A stretch of 64,000 bases of DNA, taken from positions 251,362,858 through 251,426,857 of the forward strand of contig OY821519.1 in NCBI GenBank assembly GCA_963682025.1, given 5' to 3'. Below, piece after piece: positions 46,195-58,665 of this stretch. The translations under genes and the position numbers were made by a program. This DNA is from Cordilura impudica. Taxonomy: Eukaryota > Arthropoda > Insecta > Diptera > Scathophagidae. The notes beneath the pieces were generated by a model, which did no database searches, was not told the DNA's origin, and saw only the letters and a list, made by a program, of their open reading frames with translations. Within the stretch, counting starts at the first letter, position 1; each line of letters opens with the position of its first letter.

Positions 46195-46605
46195 TTTTCC
46201 AATTGTCTTTCAAAAAACATCAATTGTATTTCAGAAAACATCAATTGTATTTCAGAAACCATCAATATAATTTCAGAAAACATCATTTGAATTTCAGAAA
46301 ACATAAATAGAATTTCAGAAAACATCAACATAATTTCCGAAAACATCATTCGAGTTTCAGAAAACATCATTTGAATTTCAGAAAACATAAATAGAATTTC
46401 AGAAGACATCCATTAAATTTCAAAAAGCATTATTTGAATTGCTGAGAACATTAATTGTATTTCAAAAAACATCAATAGAATTTCAAAAAGTATCATTTGA
46501 ATTGCTGAAAACATTAATTGTATTTCAGAAAACATCAATTGAATTTCAGAAAACATCAATTGCATTTCAGAAAACATCAATTGAATTTCAGAAAACAGCA
46601 TAATC
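46195..46605 (-). repeat. 21-bp array, right arm
   Basis: About 19 units, the reverse complement of the left-arm array. They include the same irregular outer units (ttttcagcaattcaaa, then a tttttgaaattctattgatg unit), which shows both arms derive from one ancestor. Confidence 0.85.
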
Positions 46606-46689
46606 GACTTATTTTTTATGCACTGGAAAATATGATGTTGATGTCCGATCCCTTGTGATCGGACTCACATGATTTTTTTTCCCAATTTT

Positions 46690-46930
46690 TATTAATATTT
46701 CGTGACCCTTTGGAGCGATTTTGATGATTTTAAATGGCAAGTTCTTTGTTAGTAAGCGATTTAGTGTGATCCTGATTTCTACAGACGGACGGATTGACTG
46801 ACAGATCGTCATCGCTAAATCAACTTCTCTTGTTATAAGGATCAAGAAAGTATATGGTTTTGGTGTCTCCGGAATTTATTTGGACACATTACAAATTGAA
46901 TGAAAAACATATATCCTCTGCACAGTGATT
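46690..46930 (-). mobile_element. DINE-like family D fragment
   Basis: Blocks shared with 8270-8535: gattttgatgattttaaa, cagacggacgg, ttgttataaggatcaagaaa, attacaaattgaatgaaaaa and atatcctctgcacagtg. Confidence 0.55.
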
Positions 46931-48817
46931 TTAAATGTTCCCTCTTTAATTGCGTTGCGTTGCTTATAATTTTAAAGGTTGATGGTAGCTAATTTCAAAG
47001 ACATTTTGAGGAGATATAAAATTGCCATTTGGATAGAAAATATTGGTAACTAATGTACACTATGTCATGATTTCGAGCTAGATATTCATAGATATTCCTG
47101 TTAGCTTAATATAGCTCAATCGTATGATGAATATTAACATATTTTAATTAATATAACGTATACGCTATTGGCGAATTAGTAAGAAATACATAGACAGAAT
47201 AAAACATAAATTTCGAAATACAGAGCTGTGGATAAATCTATGGAATTTTATACGTTATTTTTGCTTTCAATTCAGATCAGGTTATAGGTAGCCAAATCAT
47301 AAAACGGGTCTCTCTCTGCAGATTTCTATAAGGACCTTCGGAAATTTTAGAATTTTCCTAGAAAAATGTTTAAATTTTGTTGATTGCATTTGTTACTTTT
47401 ATATTGAAGCAAACATTATTGACTTCAGTTGATTTTCAATTATTACCTTTTTTTTATACCATATTTCTGTTTCTAAAAATTTCTCTCCTTCCTTCATTCT
47501 AAATTCTTATGTACTTTTAACATTTTTATATGATTGCTTTTTTTGATTTATTTCACTCCAGTGTTCAGTATGTTTGTTTGTATTTTTTTTCTTCAATATA
47601 TACTTTCCATATATATTTAGAATTTACATGCTATGTCATAGTTTTGCTACTATGAGCCGTTTTTTCTTTTCTCTCTATAGCGCTCAATTTAATACTAAAT
47701 CGCTGGAAAGTTTTAATTAAAATAATACAAGTACTTGTAATGTTTTGCTGGAAGAATTACGTAAAAGAAATGCCGTTTTGTTAAAGGCATAGAACACAAC
47801 ATAAACTGAACTTCAACAACTATGAAGTCGGCTATGCTACTAAAAATAATATAAAAGCAGCTTTAGAGTAAGCAAAAAACAGGCATCATATAGTAGGGTG
47901 GAGATTATTTGAAAGTTATTGAAATATGGATTGTAGTAGTGGGTTTAAAGGAAGAAGATCAGATATTTTTTAAGCAACTTTGAGCTGCTAAAATCTTCAT
48001 GGCCTGTCAGGTGGATTAAGGATTGATATGCGTAAGTTTCAAACTTAAAATGTGAGTATTAGTTGTGCTGCTCAATGGTCAGTTGAAATTTTACAACTCT
48101 TTTCAATCTTAAGATTAAAGTCAGAAGCTAAATAGTTACTAGAAATCTTATCTAAAGATTATCATTCATCTTTAACATTTTCTTTTTAAGAATTCGGCTC
48201 TATTAAATGACATTTTAAATCACTTGTTTCAGGCTTCATACCTCCCACCATCTTATGGCATACAAATAATCTTCTCTAAACAGTGACTGCCCTTTTATAC
48301 TTATACCTTTACATATAACTACTTCACAGATTTTCAATTACCACTTGAATGCATAAAGAAAAAAAAAATGGAGTTTTTGTTGTTGTTGTAGTCCCTTTTT
48401 AATAATATTACCATAGTTAGTAAAAGTAAAGATTGTTAATTACAACAAGCACGCAGGGCTACAAATATAATTACGTAAATAATATTCTTTTTCCACAAAA
48501 AGAAAAAAATTTTAATAAATTTTTATTTTTTCCATTTGATACTTTTTCAAACATAACTCCAATGTTGAAAGATTTAAAAAAAAAAATTAAATTAAATAAT
48601 TCAGCTAAAACATGGAAGGGCAGACCAGACTGAAATTAATATATGAAATTAAATATTAGAGGAATTAAAAAAAGAAATCGACACACAGCCGGAACAGCGG
48701 GCTGCAGAATTGTGACTTCAATAAATATTTCTATCAATTGTTTGATAAGCCAATTGGTGAAAGAGCATTCAGATAAAAATGATGTCTGTCATTCGACTAA
48801 ATACCCACATTTCAGGG
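46931..48817. other. AT-rich intergenic stretch
   Basis: Nearly 1.9 kb without recognisable genes, RNAs or repeats. Only short AT-rich frames occur. Confidence 0.5.
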
Positions 48818-49500
48818 TATAACGACTTATTACTAATGTTTGTAACTACCAAAAATATTTGACATCGTTCCAAATTTTATTATACCGATTGACTAAGAAA
48901 CACTTTCCGTCCTTCTGTCCATCCGTTTGTGTGTCTATGTAAACCTTGTAGTCACACTACAGGTCGGAAATATGAATATATTTTGATGAAATTTGGCATA
49001 TAAGCCTTTATCGACCATGGGACGAACGCTGTTGAAATTGATAAACATCGATGCATGTTTAGACCTAGGCTCCATACAACTGGCCTACTTAAGTTGCCAT
49101 AAGATCTGAATTATCGTATAGATCTCATTAAAATTGGGTTAGTGTGTATTTATTACATCCATTAATCAGTAGTTCGAATAAACAATCCCTATAGGACAAT
49201 TCTTAGTCATAGACCCCAATAGAGCTGCTTTCAGATCTTCACTTAAACTTTTCAAAAAAAAAAATAAAAATATTATTGCACAGATTTTTCTCAAATTTGA
49301 TTTGTATAAATTTTTGCAAAAAATGACTAAGAAATATGGTCAGGGTCGGTCCAATTTTCGATCTAGTCACAAAAAAAATTAATAAAAATTTTACTCAGAT
49401 CTGTTTTATGCTTATTTTCTATACCCAATTAGTTGGAACTAAGACTAATTATCTAAACGCATAGCGCGTCTAGACTGATTAAATTTTGTTTACTTGTTTC
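48818..49500 (+). mobile_element. Family A, old diverged copy
   Basis: It begins cagggtataacgac with the foldback half lost. Recognisable blocks are accaaaaatatttgac, gtccatccgtttgtgtg, ttttgatgaaatttggcata and the end ttgtttacttgttt. The palindrome is eroded to gcgtctagactgatt. Confidence 0.75.
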
Positions 49501-49770
49501 TCCTCAGATTTATTTTTTATAAAAGTTTTTCGCCTTACAGTATTGATTCTCCGAATTTTGTTTAAATTTTTTCCTTGAATTTTTTCACCCAAGAAATTAT
49601 TTCCAGATGTTTTGACATTAAATTATTCGCACACTAATTATTTTTTTTCCTCAAAATTATTTATTTTTTAGTCCGATTAAAATTTGTTTACTTGTTTCTT
49701 CTCAGATTTATTTTGATAAACGTTTTTCGCCTTACAGTATTGATTTTCCGAATTTTTTTTTTTCAATTTC
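49484..49770 (+). repeat. Direct repeat, about 191-bp period
   Basis: ttgtttacttgtttctcctc...tttttcgccttacagtattg occurs at 49490-49560 and again at 49681-49755 with few changes. A partial third piece (ttttccgtcttacaatatt) is near 49828. The surrounding AAATTATT/TTTTCCTCAAAAT words also repeat. Confidence 0.65.
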
Positions 49771-50080
49771 AATTTTAATTATTCGCGCAAATTATTATTT
49801 TTCCTCAAAATCATTTATTTTTTAGTTTTTTCCGTCTTACAATATTATTCAACAAAATAGTTTTCTCATGAATTTGTTGTGCAAAAATGGTTTCGTCCAG
49901 GAAAATATTTCCATCAGAAATAATTGTTGTATCAAATTAATATACATACTTCTATTAATATACATAAAAGCGAAATTATTTATTTTTTTAATTAATGTAT
50001 ATTTTCGTTCCAATATATATTTATATATATATATATATTAAGCTGTAAAAAAACAAATAGTTTATGTGAAGTAAATAATA
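49771..50080. other. AT-rich spacer
   Basis: Low-complexity AT sequence with an (AT)n run near 50022-50038. No gene. Confidence 0.5.
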
Positions 50081-50420
50081 GGCTAGGTGACTTTTTGTTA
50101 CCGATGTTTTGCTCTACCGCTTTATCCCGATTTTGACCAAACTTATGTAATTTGAAAGGTATTTCTTTTTAGCTGTTCACCAAATTTAAAATTTTTTTTT
50201 AATTTTGTCTTTTATTTTGAGTAAATTGCATTTAAAGTTAACACATACGTACATAAAATTACACATTTGCTATGTGTGTGTTTAATAAATTTGTTAATGA
50301 ATTTGTTATCTTCATTCACAATAATAATAAACAAAAAAAGTGTTGGTTTGTGAATTGGCTAAATTGAAAAATAAAATTGCTTAGAAATTCACTCGAATTT
50401 CGAGTGATGGAGTCTACTAG
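50081..50420 (+). mobile_element. Non-autonomous Helitron-like element, family C copy 2
   Basis: Starts GGCTAGGTGACTTTTTGTTACC. It ends with the hairpin CACTCGAATTTCGAGTG and CTAG followed by T. Confidence 0.65.
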
Positions 50421-50729
50421 TATGAATTGTTGGGCACAATTGAAAACGTAATTGCCTATGCCGTCTTGATCTAACAACGAAAGTGATCAAACGCATTACG
50501 CTTTATTCGTTACCTTAAAAATCTTAATCCCCAAAAATAAGAAAACAATAACAAATGACATTTGTTCATAAGAGTGTGTTAAAAAAAACAAACAAATTAA
50601 AACCAGTTTTAAAAACAATACTGTTGGTACCTACTTACAACTAATCCACTTGTTTGTCTGCTTAAAAAAAAAAACAAACAAACAAAATAATACAGTGATA
50701 TACATTGAGTTATTTTAAATTAAAAAAGT

Positions 50730-51851
50730 ATGAATAAACCACCAGACCAAATGACTTTTGAAATAGACAAATCTAAATATTTAAATATAAGATCAATTGG
50801 TCCAAAATATTTAATAATGAAGAGAATTGATAGTGATAACACCTTGTCAAATGTCTCACCCTTCCTTATTAAAAAAGTTATTGACTCTCTCTGTGGTAGC
50901 GAAGTTGATCAATGTAAAAAACTTAGAAGTGGTGAAATTTTAATAAAAACCAAAATATTCACACAAGCATCAAAGTTAATTACCTTAACATCACTTTTAC
51001 CAAACATAAAAGTAGAAGTGTCGGAACATAATAGCCTAAACTATTCAAAAGGTGTGATTTATTCCAATGATCTAAAGGGTATATCTGAAGAAGAAGTCCT
51101 GCAAGAATTAAAACCTCAAAATGTTTCGGAAGTTAGAAAAATTCTGAAAAAAAGCACTGATAATACTCATATAGAGACAGGTTTAATAATAATAACTTTT
51201 GCCTCAACGTACCTACCCGAAGAAATGAATATTGGTTACCAAAAAGTTAGAATTCGACCATACGTGCCATTACCACTAAGATGCTTTGGGCACATCACAA
51301 AAATATGCAAAAATAGCAAGATATGTCCTGACTGCTCTAAAAATTTCCGCTTTGCAGAAGACGACGACATCTGCAACTTTGAAAAATCGTGCATAAACTG
51401 CAAGGAAAACAACATTTCGGAATGCAACCATGGAACATACGATAAAGCCTGCCCCATATTCCTCAAGGAAAAAGAAATCCAAGCCATCATAACGTTGGAG
51501 AAAGTAGACAGAAAGAAAGCTACTGACTCGCACAAAGAACGTAACCGACAAAAAACAACCTAGTCTTTGGTTGTTCAACAACCAACTGCAAGCACATCAA
51601 AAAATAATATTGATAACAAAATGCAACTTGTGAGGGAAAATGTTCCTACCCGCGAATTAATAAACTACTCTGACATCAACACCACATTGCACGACAACAT
51701 TGATCCTCCCAAAACCCAGCAACAAAATTATTATTCTTCCAAGAAAGACATCGAACAAGACAAAATTGTCATTGAAACGGAAATCCACAAGATTAAAAGA
51801 AAGCCAGGTGATGAAGAAAATACGGATGTGAACGAATCTATGGATTTATAG
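50730..51851 (+). pseudogene. I-clade LINE ORF1 (gag-like)
   Basis: The 277-codon frame (50730-51563) ends in TAG at 51561, and the same frame continues as a 94-codon piece (51567-51851). An N-terminal region (FEIDKSKYLNIRSIGPKYL, then LLPNIKVEVSEHN) precedes a Cys/His-rich block at residues about 187-250: RCFGHITKICKN, CPDCSKNF, CINCKEN and KACPIFLKEKEIQAI. This is the order of zinc knuckles in I- and Jockey-type ORF1. The first knuckle is shortened and lacks its second Cys. It would bind element RNA if intact. The TAG and the damaged knuckle make it doubtful. Confidence 0.8.
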
Positions 51852-51924
51852 AAGCTTTATATTTTTTATATAAACTTATCTTATATTAATATATTTAAAT
51901 ATCTAATAGAACTAACTACACATA

Positions 51925-54900
51925 ATGGTATTAAAAATTCTCCAATGGAATTTAAGAGGTTATTTAAATAACGAATTAACATTACTTATAAAAAATCACA
52001 ATATTAAAATAATATCAACTCGCCTTATTACTCATCCTACTAATATTCTTATCCCTAACAATTTCTCCTTATACTCTTACAATAACTCCAACTCCTTTGG
52101 CGGAGTCGGTCTTCTAATACAAAATTCTATTCAACATGAAATAATCCCAACCAATAATGACTTCGAAGTTATAGCAGTGGAAATTAATTCGAAAGTAAAA
52201 TTCAAATTATTTTCAGCTTATATCTCTCCATCTACAGCCTTTAACCCTTTTAGCCTTCAAAATGTTTTTGGTTTATGTAATACTCCATGCTTAGTGACGG
52301 GAGACGTTGACAGTTGGCATAACAACTGGGGATCTCCAAATAATAATAAAAGAGGAGTAATTTTAAATAAATTTATTACACAATCGAATTTGGTTATACT
52401 GAACGATAAGTCACCCACACATTTTTATACTCATAATACATTAACACATGTAGACTTAACTTTCTGCTCTGCCGAACTGTTCATCCATTCCAACTGGAGT
52501 ATATTAAATGATCTCCACGGTAGTGACCACTTTCCTATTGTAATTTCGCTCTTTCCATCCCAATCTAACGAAATTTCTCATTTTAAACCATATTACCTAA
52601 CAGACAAAGCAAATTGGGTACTGTTTAACCAAAAATGTTCACATTTTGAGTCTTTAAGAGAAGTTAACTTAAATGTCAATAAAGAAGCTAGCAACTTAAA
52701 GATAATTATCTTACAGTCTGCAAATGAATCAATTCTTCAAACGAAGAAGACTTGGAAATCTCCATCAGTACCTTGGTGGAGTTCCCATTTAAATAATCTC
52801 AAGAATAAAAAAAAAAGCAATGCTGGTATACTTTTCGTAGAAATATTAATCTAGATAATATGATAAACTATAAGAGAGCTAGCGCTCTCCTAAAACGAGA
52901 GATAAAGAAAAGCAAAAAAGTAGCTATTTCAAATCTTACCTCAAAAACTAAGCCCCTGACACCTTCAAACAAAATTTGGAAGACCATCCGTACCTTTTGT
53001 GGATACAAAACTAATATGAGCATTCACTGCATAAAACGCTCCGAAATTGCAAATGAATTATGTTCCTTTTGGTCATCTATTTCAGAGGATAGCAATTTTC
53101 CTCAGCAGTTTCAATAAAAAAAACAGCATCCTACAGTCACTTTGCAATGTTATGCCTAACAATAGTGCCCTGAAAATTGAAAATGACATAAATTACATTG
53201 AACTGTCATCAACTCTCTCTAAACTGAAGGGGAAATCCCCAGGATTGGATAGGGTCTCATATAGTATGCTAAAAAATTCCCCAAATAGTTTTAAAAATAG
53301 AATGCTCAATCTTTTCAACTGTATTCTTAACTCCCACACCCACAACAATATAAAGCGAGCTTAGTAATCCCTATCTTAAAACCCAAAACTGATAAAACCT
53401 TATCAGTGGTGGTTTCTCAACTCAAACAATCTCATCAACAGCCATCAGATGGGTTTTAGAAAGGGTAAATCGACTGCTGAATCGTTAATGTACATTGACT
53501 ATCTAGCTACTTGTTCCCTCGCTGCACGACAACACCTTACTATTATTTCACTCGACTTCGAAAGAACTTATGATAAAATTGGTTTGCACACCATTGTTGA
53601 TCAACTTATCAAATGGAACGTAGGTCCATAGATCATAAACTGCATAGTAAATTTTATGTCTGCACGAAAAATCATGGATCGGCAATAGTTTTCCTTATTT
53701 TGCTTTACTTTTTCTAATAGCGTACAATAAACTTAGTGATATTATCCTTTCTCATAAAAATTTAAAATTCTGCGCTTATGCAGATAATTTTAATATAATA
53801 ATTAGATCCAATGGGGCAAAAAATCTTAATAGTCTAATTAATGATATGCTTAATTGGTGCAATTATTCAATTGAAAACAAAATTGTAAATCTACACTTAC
53901 CACTAACCGTATACAAGTTACTGAAACAGATAATCTTAAAATTCTAGGAATTATTTTTAATAAAAGATATAACTGTAGATCACATATTGAGTATTTGAGT
54001 TCTTCATTAAATATTCAACTTAATATCATTAAATGCCTTTCCAACCCAAAGTATGACTGCAACATTCTTTTATTGATAAATATTGGAAAATCTTTAATTG
54101 TTGCTAAAATTAGCTATGGATTTTTTTTATTTGGTTTTGCTCCCAAGAGTATATTGAGAAAAATAACTGCAATATTAAATGCAGCTATTCGAGCAACGCT
54201 CTGTGCACTTCGCTCTACACCAATTTATAACATGCTATTCGTGGCTAATATTAATGATATATTGATCCAGCGAGACTATATTTCTGGCAAATTAGTCAAA
54301 TCTCTACTTTTCTGTAAGGACAGCCCCTTAAATCCAATAATTCGAAAATTAAATAAAAATAAAAAAAATTAAGGATACCGCCCAGTATCAATGGAGTCTT
54401 TGAAAATTGAACAGATTTAGATTTAGCAATATACCCCAAATGGGTCCGTCCAAATATCCTCCATGGAACTTTACTGTAGACTCTATTGACTTCTCTCTAC
54501 ACTCAAATCTTAAGAATAATACATCACCTTCACAATACCAACTCCTATTCCGTAATACTACCGAGATCCAAAATTATCTCACTTTTATCTACACGGACGG
54601 TTCCCAAAGCGGAGAAAATACAACATTTGCGATTACCTATGAAAATACACTAATAAGGGTATCTGAATTGGCAAGTCATAGCTCCATTTTTCAGCTGAAA
54701 TTGTAGCAATTAATGAAGCCATAAATTATGCGAAGAATAGAAGCGGCAAATTTAAAATTTGCACTGATTCTTTATCAGCATTTGCGAATGTTAATAACAA
54801 TAATTTCTATGCTAATATAATACGTGATATCCTAACAGATAAATACGATAAAATCACTCTAATGTGGGTCCCGGGCCACATGGGAATTTCCGGTAATGAA

Positions 54901-55385
54901 TGCGCAGATTCCTTCGCCAAACAAGGTCTCAGATATCCTCTCATTAAAACTGAGAATCTCAATTTGAATGATTTAAGAAGAAACCTAAAAAAAAATTCAT
55001 CCAGAAACACCATCGCATTTGGAATAATATGAGCGACTGATATAACTATTCAAATTCATCTAAGAATAGCATCCAACATTGGATGGAGTCAAATAGCGAA
55101 GTTAGTAGACTTAAGCTTATAAAATTCCTAAGACTGCGACTAGGACATACTATACTAACTCACGAACATTTAATAAATAAAAAAGATCCACCTATATGCA
55201 ACTGCAATCACACCACAATATTGAGTGTTAAACATATTCTGTCCGAATGTCCAATTTATGGACAAGAAAGAATACGAATTTTTGAGAACACTGACCCCAT
55301 CCTAGCCCTCTTCTCTCCATCCTATGATTCCATCAAAAATATCATAACATTTTTAAAAGAAACTAAGTTATATCATCGCATTTAA
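51925..55385 (+). pseudogene. I-clade LINE ORF2: endonuclease, RT, RNase H
   Basis: Endonuclease at 51925-52560: ILQWNLRGY, then IISTRLI where the catalytic QE should be (lost), SFGGVGLLI, GDVDSWHNNWGS and GSDHFPIVIS. Linker: WWSSHLNNLK, frameshift at 52850. RT: GKSPGLDRVSYSML (53230), MGFRKGKSTAESL, ISLDFERTYDKIG (catalytic Asp present), then after frameshifts and a deletion FCAYADNFNII (53770-53800) with YADN in place of YADD. RNase H at 54590-54910: FIYTDGSQSGE, then in another frame KICTDSLSAFANV, LMWVPGHMGISGNECADSF. The C-terminal block at 55083-55385 reads LRLGHTILTHEHL, CNCNHTTILSVKHILSECP. Many stops and shifts; inactive. Confidence 0.9.
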
Positions 55386-55555
55386 AATAAAAATATATTT
55401 TTTTCTTTCTTCTTATTTAGTTATATTTAAGAATTTATAAGTTACATTAATTCTAGAGATACGATATATTAGCTTAAAGCCTAGTAGCTATAGCTATATA
55501 ATTTATTAACATTAAAATTGTTCTTTTATTTTAATGTTAAACCTAAATAAATAAA

Positions 55556-55620
55556 ATACGTTTGGTTAAAATCGGGATAAAACAGTAGAACAAAACATCG
55601 GTAACAAAAAATCGCCTAGA
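55556..55620 (-). mobile_element. Family C, 5'-end fragment
   Basis: On the minus strand it reads TCTAGGCGATTTTTTGTTAC, then TTATCCCGATTTTAACC, matching the 5' end of the next copy. It abuts the LINE's A-rich tail. Confidence 0.6.
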
Positions 55621-55731
55621 CTAATATTATAAAATTGGAATAAATTAAAGAGAATTGGCGAATTGATAAAGATGTCAAATGTTTTTTTCATTCACTTTAC
55701 CCATATTACTTACTTTAAATAATTTATTACA

Positions 55732-56018
55732 CTAGCAGATTTCAGCGCTCGAAATTCGAGTGCAATTTCTAGGCAGCTTTATTCTTCAACTTAGCCAATT
55801 CACAAACCAATACTTTTATGGTTTATTATTATTGTGAATGAAGATAACAAACTCATTAATAAACACATTAACAAATTTAATAAAACACACATAGCATATG
55901 TATAATTTATATAAGTCTGGGGAACAGCTAAAAAAAACTACCTTTAAAATAATATACGTTTGGTCAAAATCGGGATAAAACGGTAGAATAAAATATCGGT
56001 CACAAGAAATCGCCTAGA
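55732..56018 (-). mobile_element. Non-autonomous Helitron-like element, family C copy 3
   Basis: On the minus strand it starts TCTAGGCGATTTCTTGTGAC and ends in the hairpin CTCGAATTTCGAG, then CTGAAATCTGCTAG followed by T. It is the clearest TC...CTAG copy, at 287 bp. Confidence 0.65.
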
Positions 56019-56029
56019 ATATTAATATT

Positions 56030-56870
56030 ATAGATAACATATTGTGTATTAGAATTCTAAAATATAGGGGAATATACATTATACATGATTTGAAAATTGT
56101 GCTTATGTTCGGTAGAGGACTAATAGGTCGCAAATTTTTTAACATACTTGAGTCTTTGTTCTTTTTCGGAATTACTACGATCATAGCGGTTTTCCATTCC
56201 CTAGGGAAATATGATTTATTTAGGATATTGTTGAATAGTGTACAGTATTCACGTACTAGCTCATTTGGGATATGTTTGAGAATAATGTTGGGTAGTTTAT
56301 CTATGCCAGACGATAATTTGCTATTTAAGATTTTGAAAATATACTTTACTGAACCTAATGTAATAAAATAATCATTCTCTTCCGTATCATTTATCAATTT
56401 CAGTGTTCGTAAGATCTCTTTCATTAGATATTGATTCTAACATTGGTCTTTTGCAATTGGTTTTTTTGCAATTGAGTTTAAGGTCCGTTATATTTCTAAA
56501 AAATGGATGTTCAAGGTCATCCATTGTTACTATAATTTCTATGGCGTTATGGTCACTATCGTAATCGATTGTCCAAACGCAATTTAAATAGGTATTTACT
56601 TTTTTGTTATTTAAATGAGCCTCTTTTAAGCATAGGTCTACATAAGAATTACCCCGAGGAAACTATGATAGACTAGAAGCTTATATATTAGATTTGAAAT
56701 TTATAACATTGTTAGAAAGCCACTCTTTTAGAATGTTGCACTTTGTGTTAGAATTGACGTTTCCCTAATCAATGTGCTTCCTGTTTAGATCACCTGCAAT
56801 TACATAATAACTAATAACTAATAATAACCACAAAGTTGATGTATTTCATCCCTAGATGGGTAATATGCTG
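56030..56870 (-). pseudogene. LINE fragment (antisense): endonuclease end and RT start
   Basis: The antisense frame 56424-56014 reads KLSSGIDKLPNIILKHIPNE, then YFPREWKTAMIVVIPKKNK and LKNLRPISPLPNIS, the RT fingers region. Upstream on the same strand (56820-56520), in other frames, come DLNRKHIDWGNVNSN, SYVDLCLKEAHLN and DSDHNAIEI, the endonuclease C-terminal half with the SDH motif. Truncated on both sides. A Jockey-like style is probable. Confidence 0.75.
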
Positions 56871-57279
56871 ATATAAAATCTTATTTGAAGGGTATGAATA
56901 TTTGTACGTTTATTTATCTATTTGCAGCTTACGGGACGGATCTTTCTGAAATTTTTACAGAGTCTTACTGTGGGCATGAATTTTTAATATATTATATCTG
57001 TGATCAGAAGTATTAACGGCCTGAGCGTAAAATCATGCTTTCTAGGATAATAACTTTTTATATAAGTGTAATGAGGCTTCATTATCGCTCTGGTCAATAT
57101 GTTTTTATTAATATCTGTTTAAAAAATTATGTGAGTCCGATCACAGGGGAGATGTGTAAACATCTAGTAATTAAAGTTTTTTTTATGAGACTTTTTTAAA
57201 ATCAAACAGAAAGCGTTATCTATATATCACTTATAGCAATCAACTGGTTAAATTTTAGTTTTTCGTTTTTATTTTATAT

Positions 57280-57995
57280 TTTTAATTTTTAATTTTTCGT
57301 CTTTCATTTTTCATTTTTTATTTTTCATTTGTCATTTTTTCATTTTTCACTTTTGTATTTATTTTTCATTTCTCATTTTTTATTTTTCATTTTTCATTTT
57401 TCATTTTTTATTTTTCATTTTTCATTTTTCATTTTTAATTTTTAATTTTTCATTTTTTATTTTAATTTTTTATTTTTAATTTTTAATTTTTATTTTTATT
57501 TTTAATTTTTAATTTTTAATTTTTAATTTTTAATTTTTAATTTTTAATTTTTAATTTTTAATTTTTAATTTTTAATTTTTAATTTTTAATTTTTAATTTT
57601 TAATTTTAAATTTTTAATTTTTAATTTTTAATTTTTAATTTTTAATTTTTAATTTTTAATTTTTAATTTTTAATTTTTAATTTTTAATTTTTAATTTTTA
57701 ATTTTTAATTTTTAATTTTTAATTTTTAATTTTTAATTTTTAATTTTTAATTTTTAATTTTTAATTTTAAATTTTGGATTTTTAATTTTTAATTTTTAAT
57801 TTTTAATTTTTAATTTTTAATTTTTTATTTTTTATTTTTAATTTTTAATTTTTAATTTTTAATTTTTAATTTTTAATTTTTAATTTTTAATTTTTAATTT
57901 TTTATGTTTAATTTTTAATTTTTAATTTTTAATTTTTAATTTTTAATTTTTAATTTTTAATTTTTAATTTTTAATTTTTAATTTTTAATTTTTAA
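57280..57995 (+). repeat. AATTTTT heptamer array
   Basis: Starts as mixed ATTTTTC/ATTTTTA units like element 1 and becomes a very regular AATTTTT tandem for about 550 bp. The regularity suggests recent expansion. Confidence 0.9.
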
Positions 57996-58054
57996 TAAAT
58001 TAATAATAATTAATATTAGTTAAATTAATAAAAATTAATAATAACCTGTTTGAA

Positions 58055-58665
58055 AATGCAAAATGAAAAATAAAAAATTAAAAATAAGAAATGAAAAAGG
58101 AAAAAAAAAAGAAACGAAAAACGCAAAATGAAAAACACAAAATGAAAAATGAAAAATAAAAAATGAAAAAGGAAAAAGAGAAATGAAAAACGCAAAATGA
58201 AAAATTAAAAATTGAAAATTAAAAATTAAAAATTAAAAATTAAAAATTAAAAATTAAAAATTAAAAATTAAAAATTAAAAATTAAAAATTAAAAATTAAA
58301 AATTAAAAATTAAAAATTAAAAATTAAAAATTAAAAATTAAAAATTAAAAATTAAAAATTAAAAATTAAAAATTAAAAATTAAAAATTAAAAATTAAAAA
58401 TTAAAAATTAAAAATTAAAAATTAAAAATTAAAAATTAAAAATTAAAAATTAAAAATTAAAAATTAAAAATTAAAAATTAAAAATTAAAAATTAAAAATT
58501 AAAAATTAAAAATTAAAAATTAAAAATTAAAAAATAAAAATAAAAATTAAAAATTAAAAATTAAAAATTAAAAATTAAAAATTAAAAATTAAAAATTAAA
58601 AATTAAAAATTAAAAATTAAAAATTAAAAATTAAAAATTAAAAATTAAAAATTAAAAATTAAAAT
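58055..58665 (-). repeat. TTAAAAA heptamer array (complement of the left array)
   Basis: Begins with mixed GAAAAAT/TAAAAAT units and becomes a perfect AAAAATT tandem. It is the reverse complement of 57280-57995, so a spacer of about 60-200 bp separates two arms that can pair. Confidence 0.9.

Larger units (their letters stand above)
44163..46678. mobile_element. Family E foldback element (inverted dimer)
   Basis: The outer ends are exact complements (ATCATGTGAGTCCGATCACA at the left, its complement at the right), followed inward by matching unique blocks (tattttccagtgcataaaa, aagtcgattatgctg). Then come 21-bp repeat arrays, then a unique block with acaatacaatcgcaaaaaca, to a 26-nt loop at 46007-46032. 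The left arm is about 1,844 bp and the right arm about 646 bp; the difference is array length. The inner junction (GATGTGTAAACATC then CGCGCACGAGGGTAAA) equals the inner end of single family E units, so this reads as two units joined tail to tail. The architecture matches Foldback-type transposons. Confidence 0.7.
50430..55555 (+). mobile_element. I-clade LINE, nearly full length
   Basis: ORF1 with zinc-knuckle region, ORF2 with endonuclease, RT, RNase H and a C-terminal Cys/His block, and a 3' end of CCTAAATAAATAAAA. RNase H downstream of RT plus a short A/T-repeat tail in place of long poly(A) points to the I clade. The 5' border is uncertain. It lies between a family C 3' end (50420) and a family C 5' fragment (55556). 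Confidence 0.75.

Noticed and set aside
44163..46678. CRISPR-like appearance of the regular 21-bp repeats
   Set aside because: Units are contiguous without unique spacers and the context is a eukaryotic foldback element.
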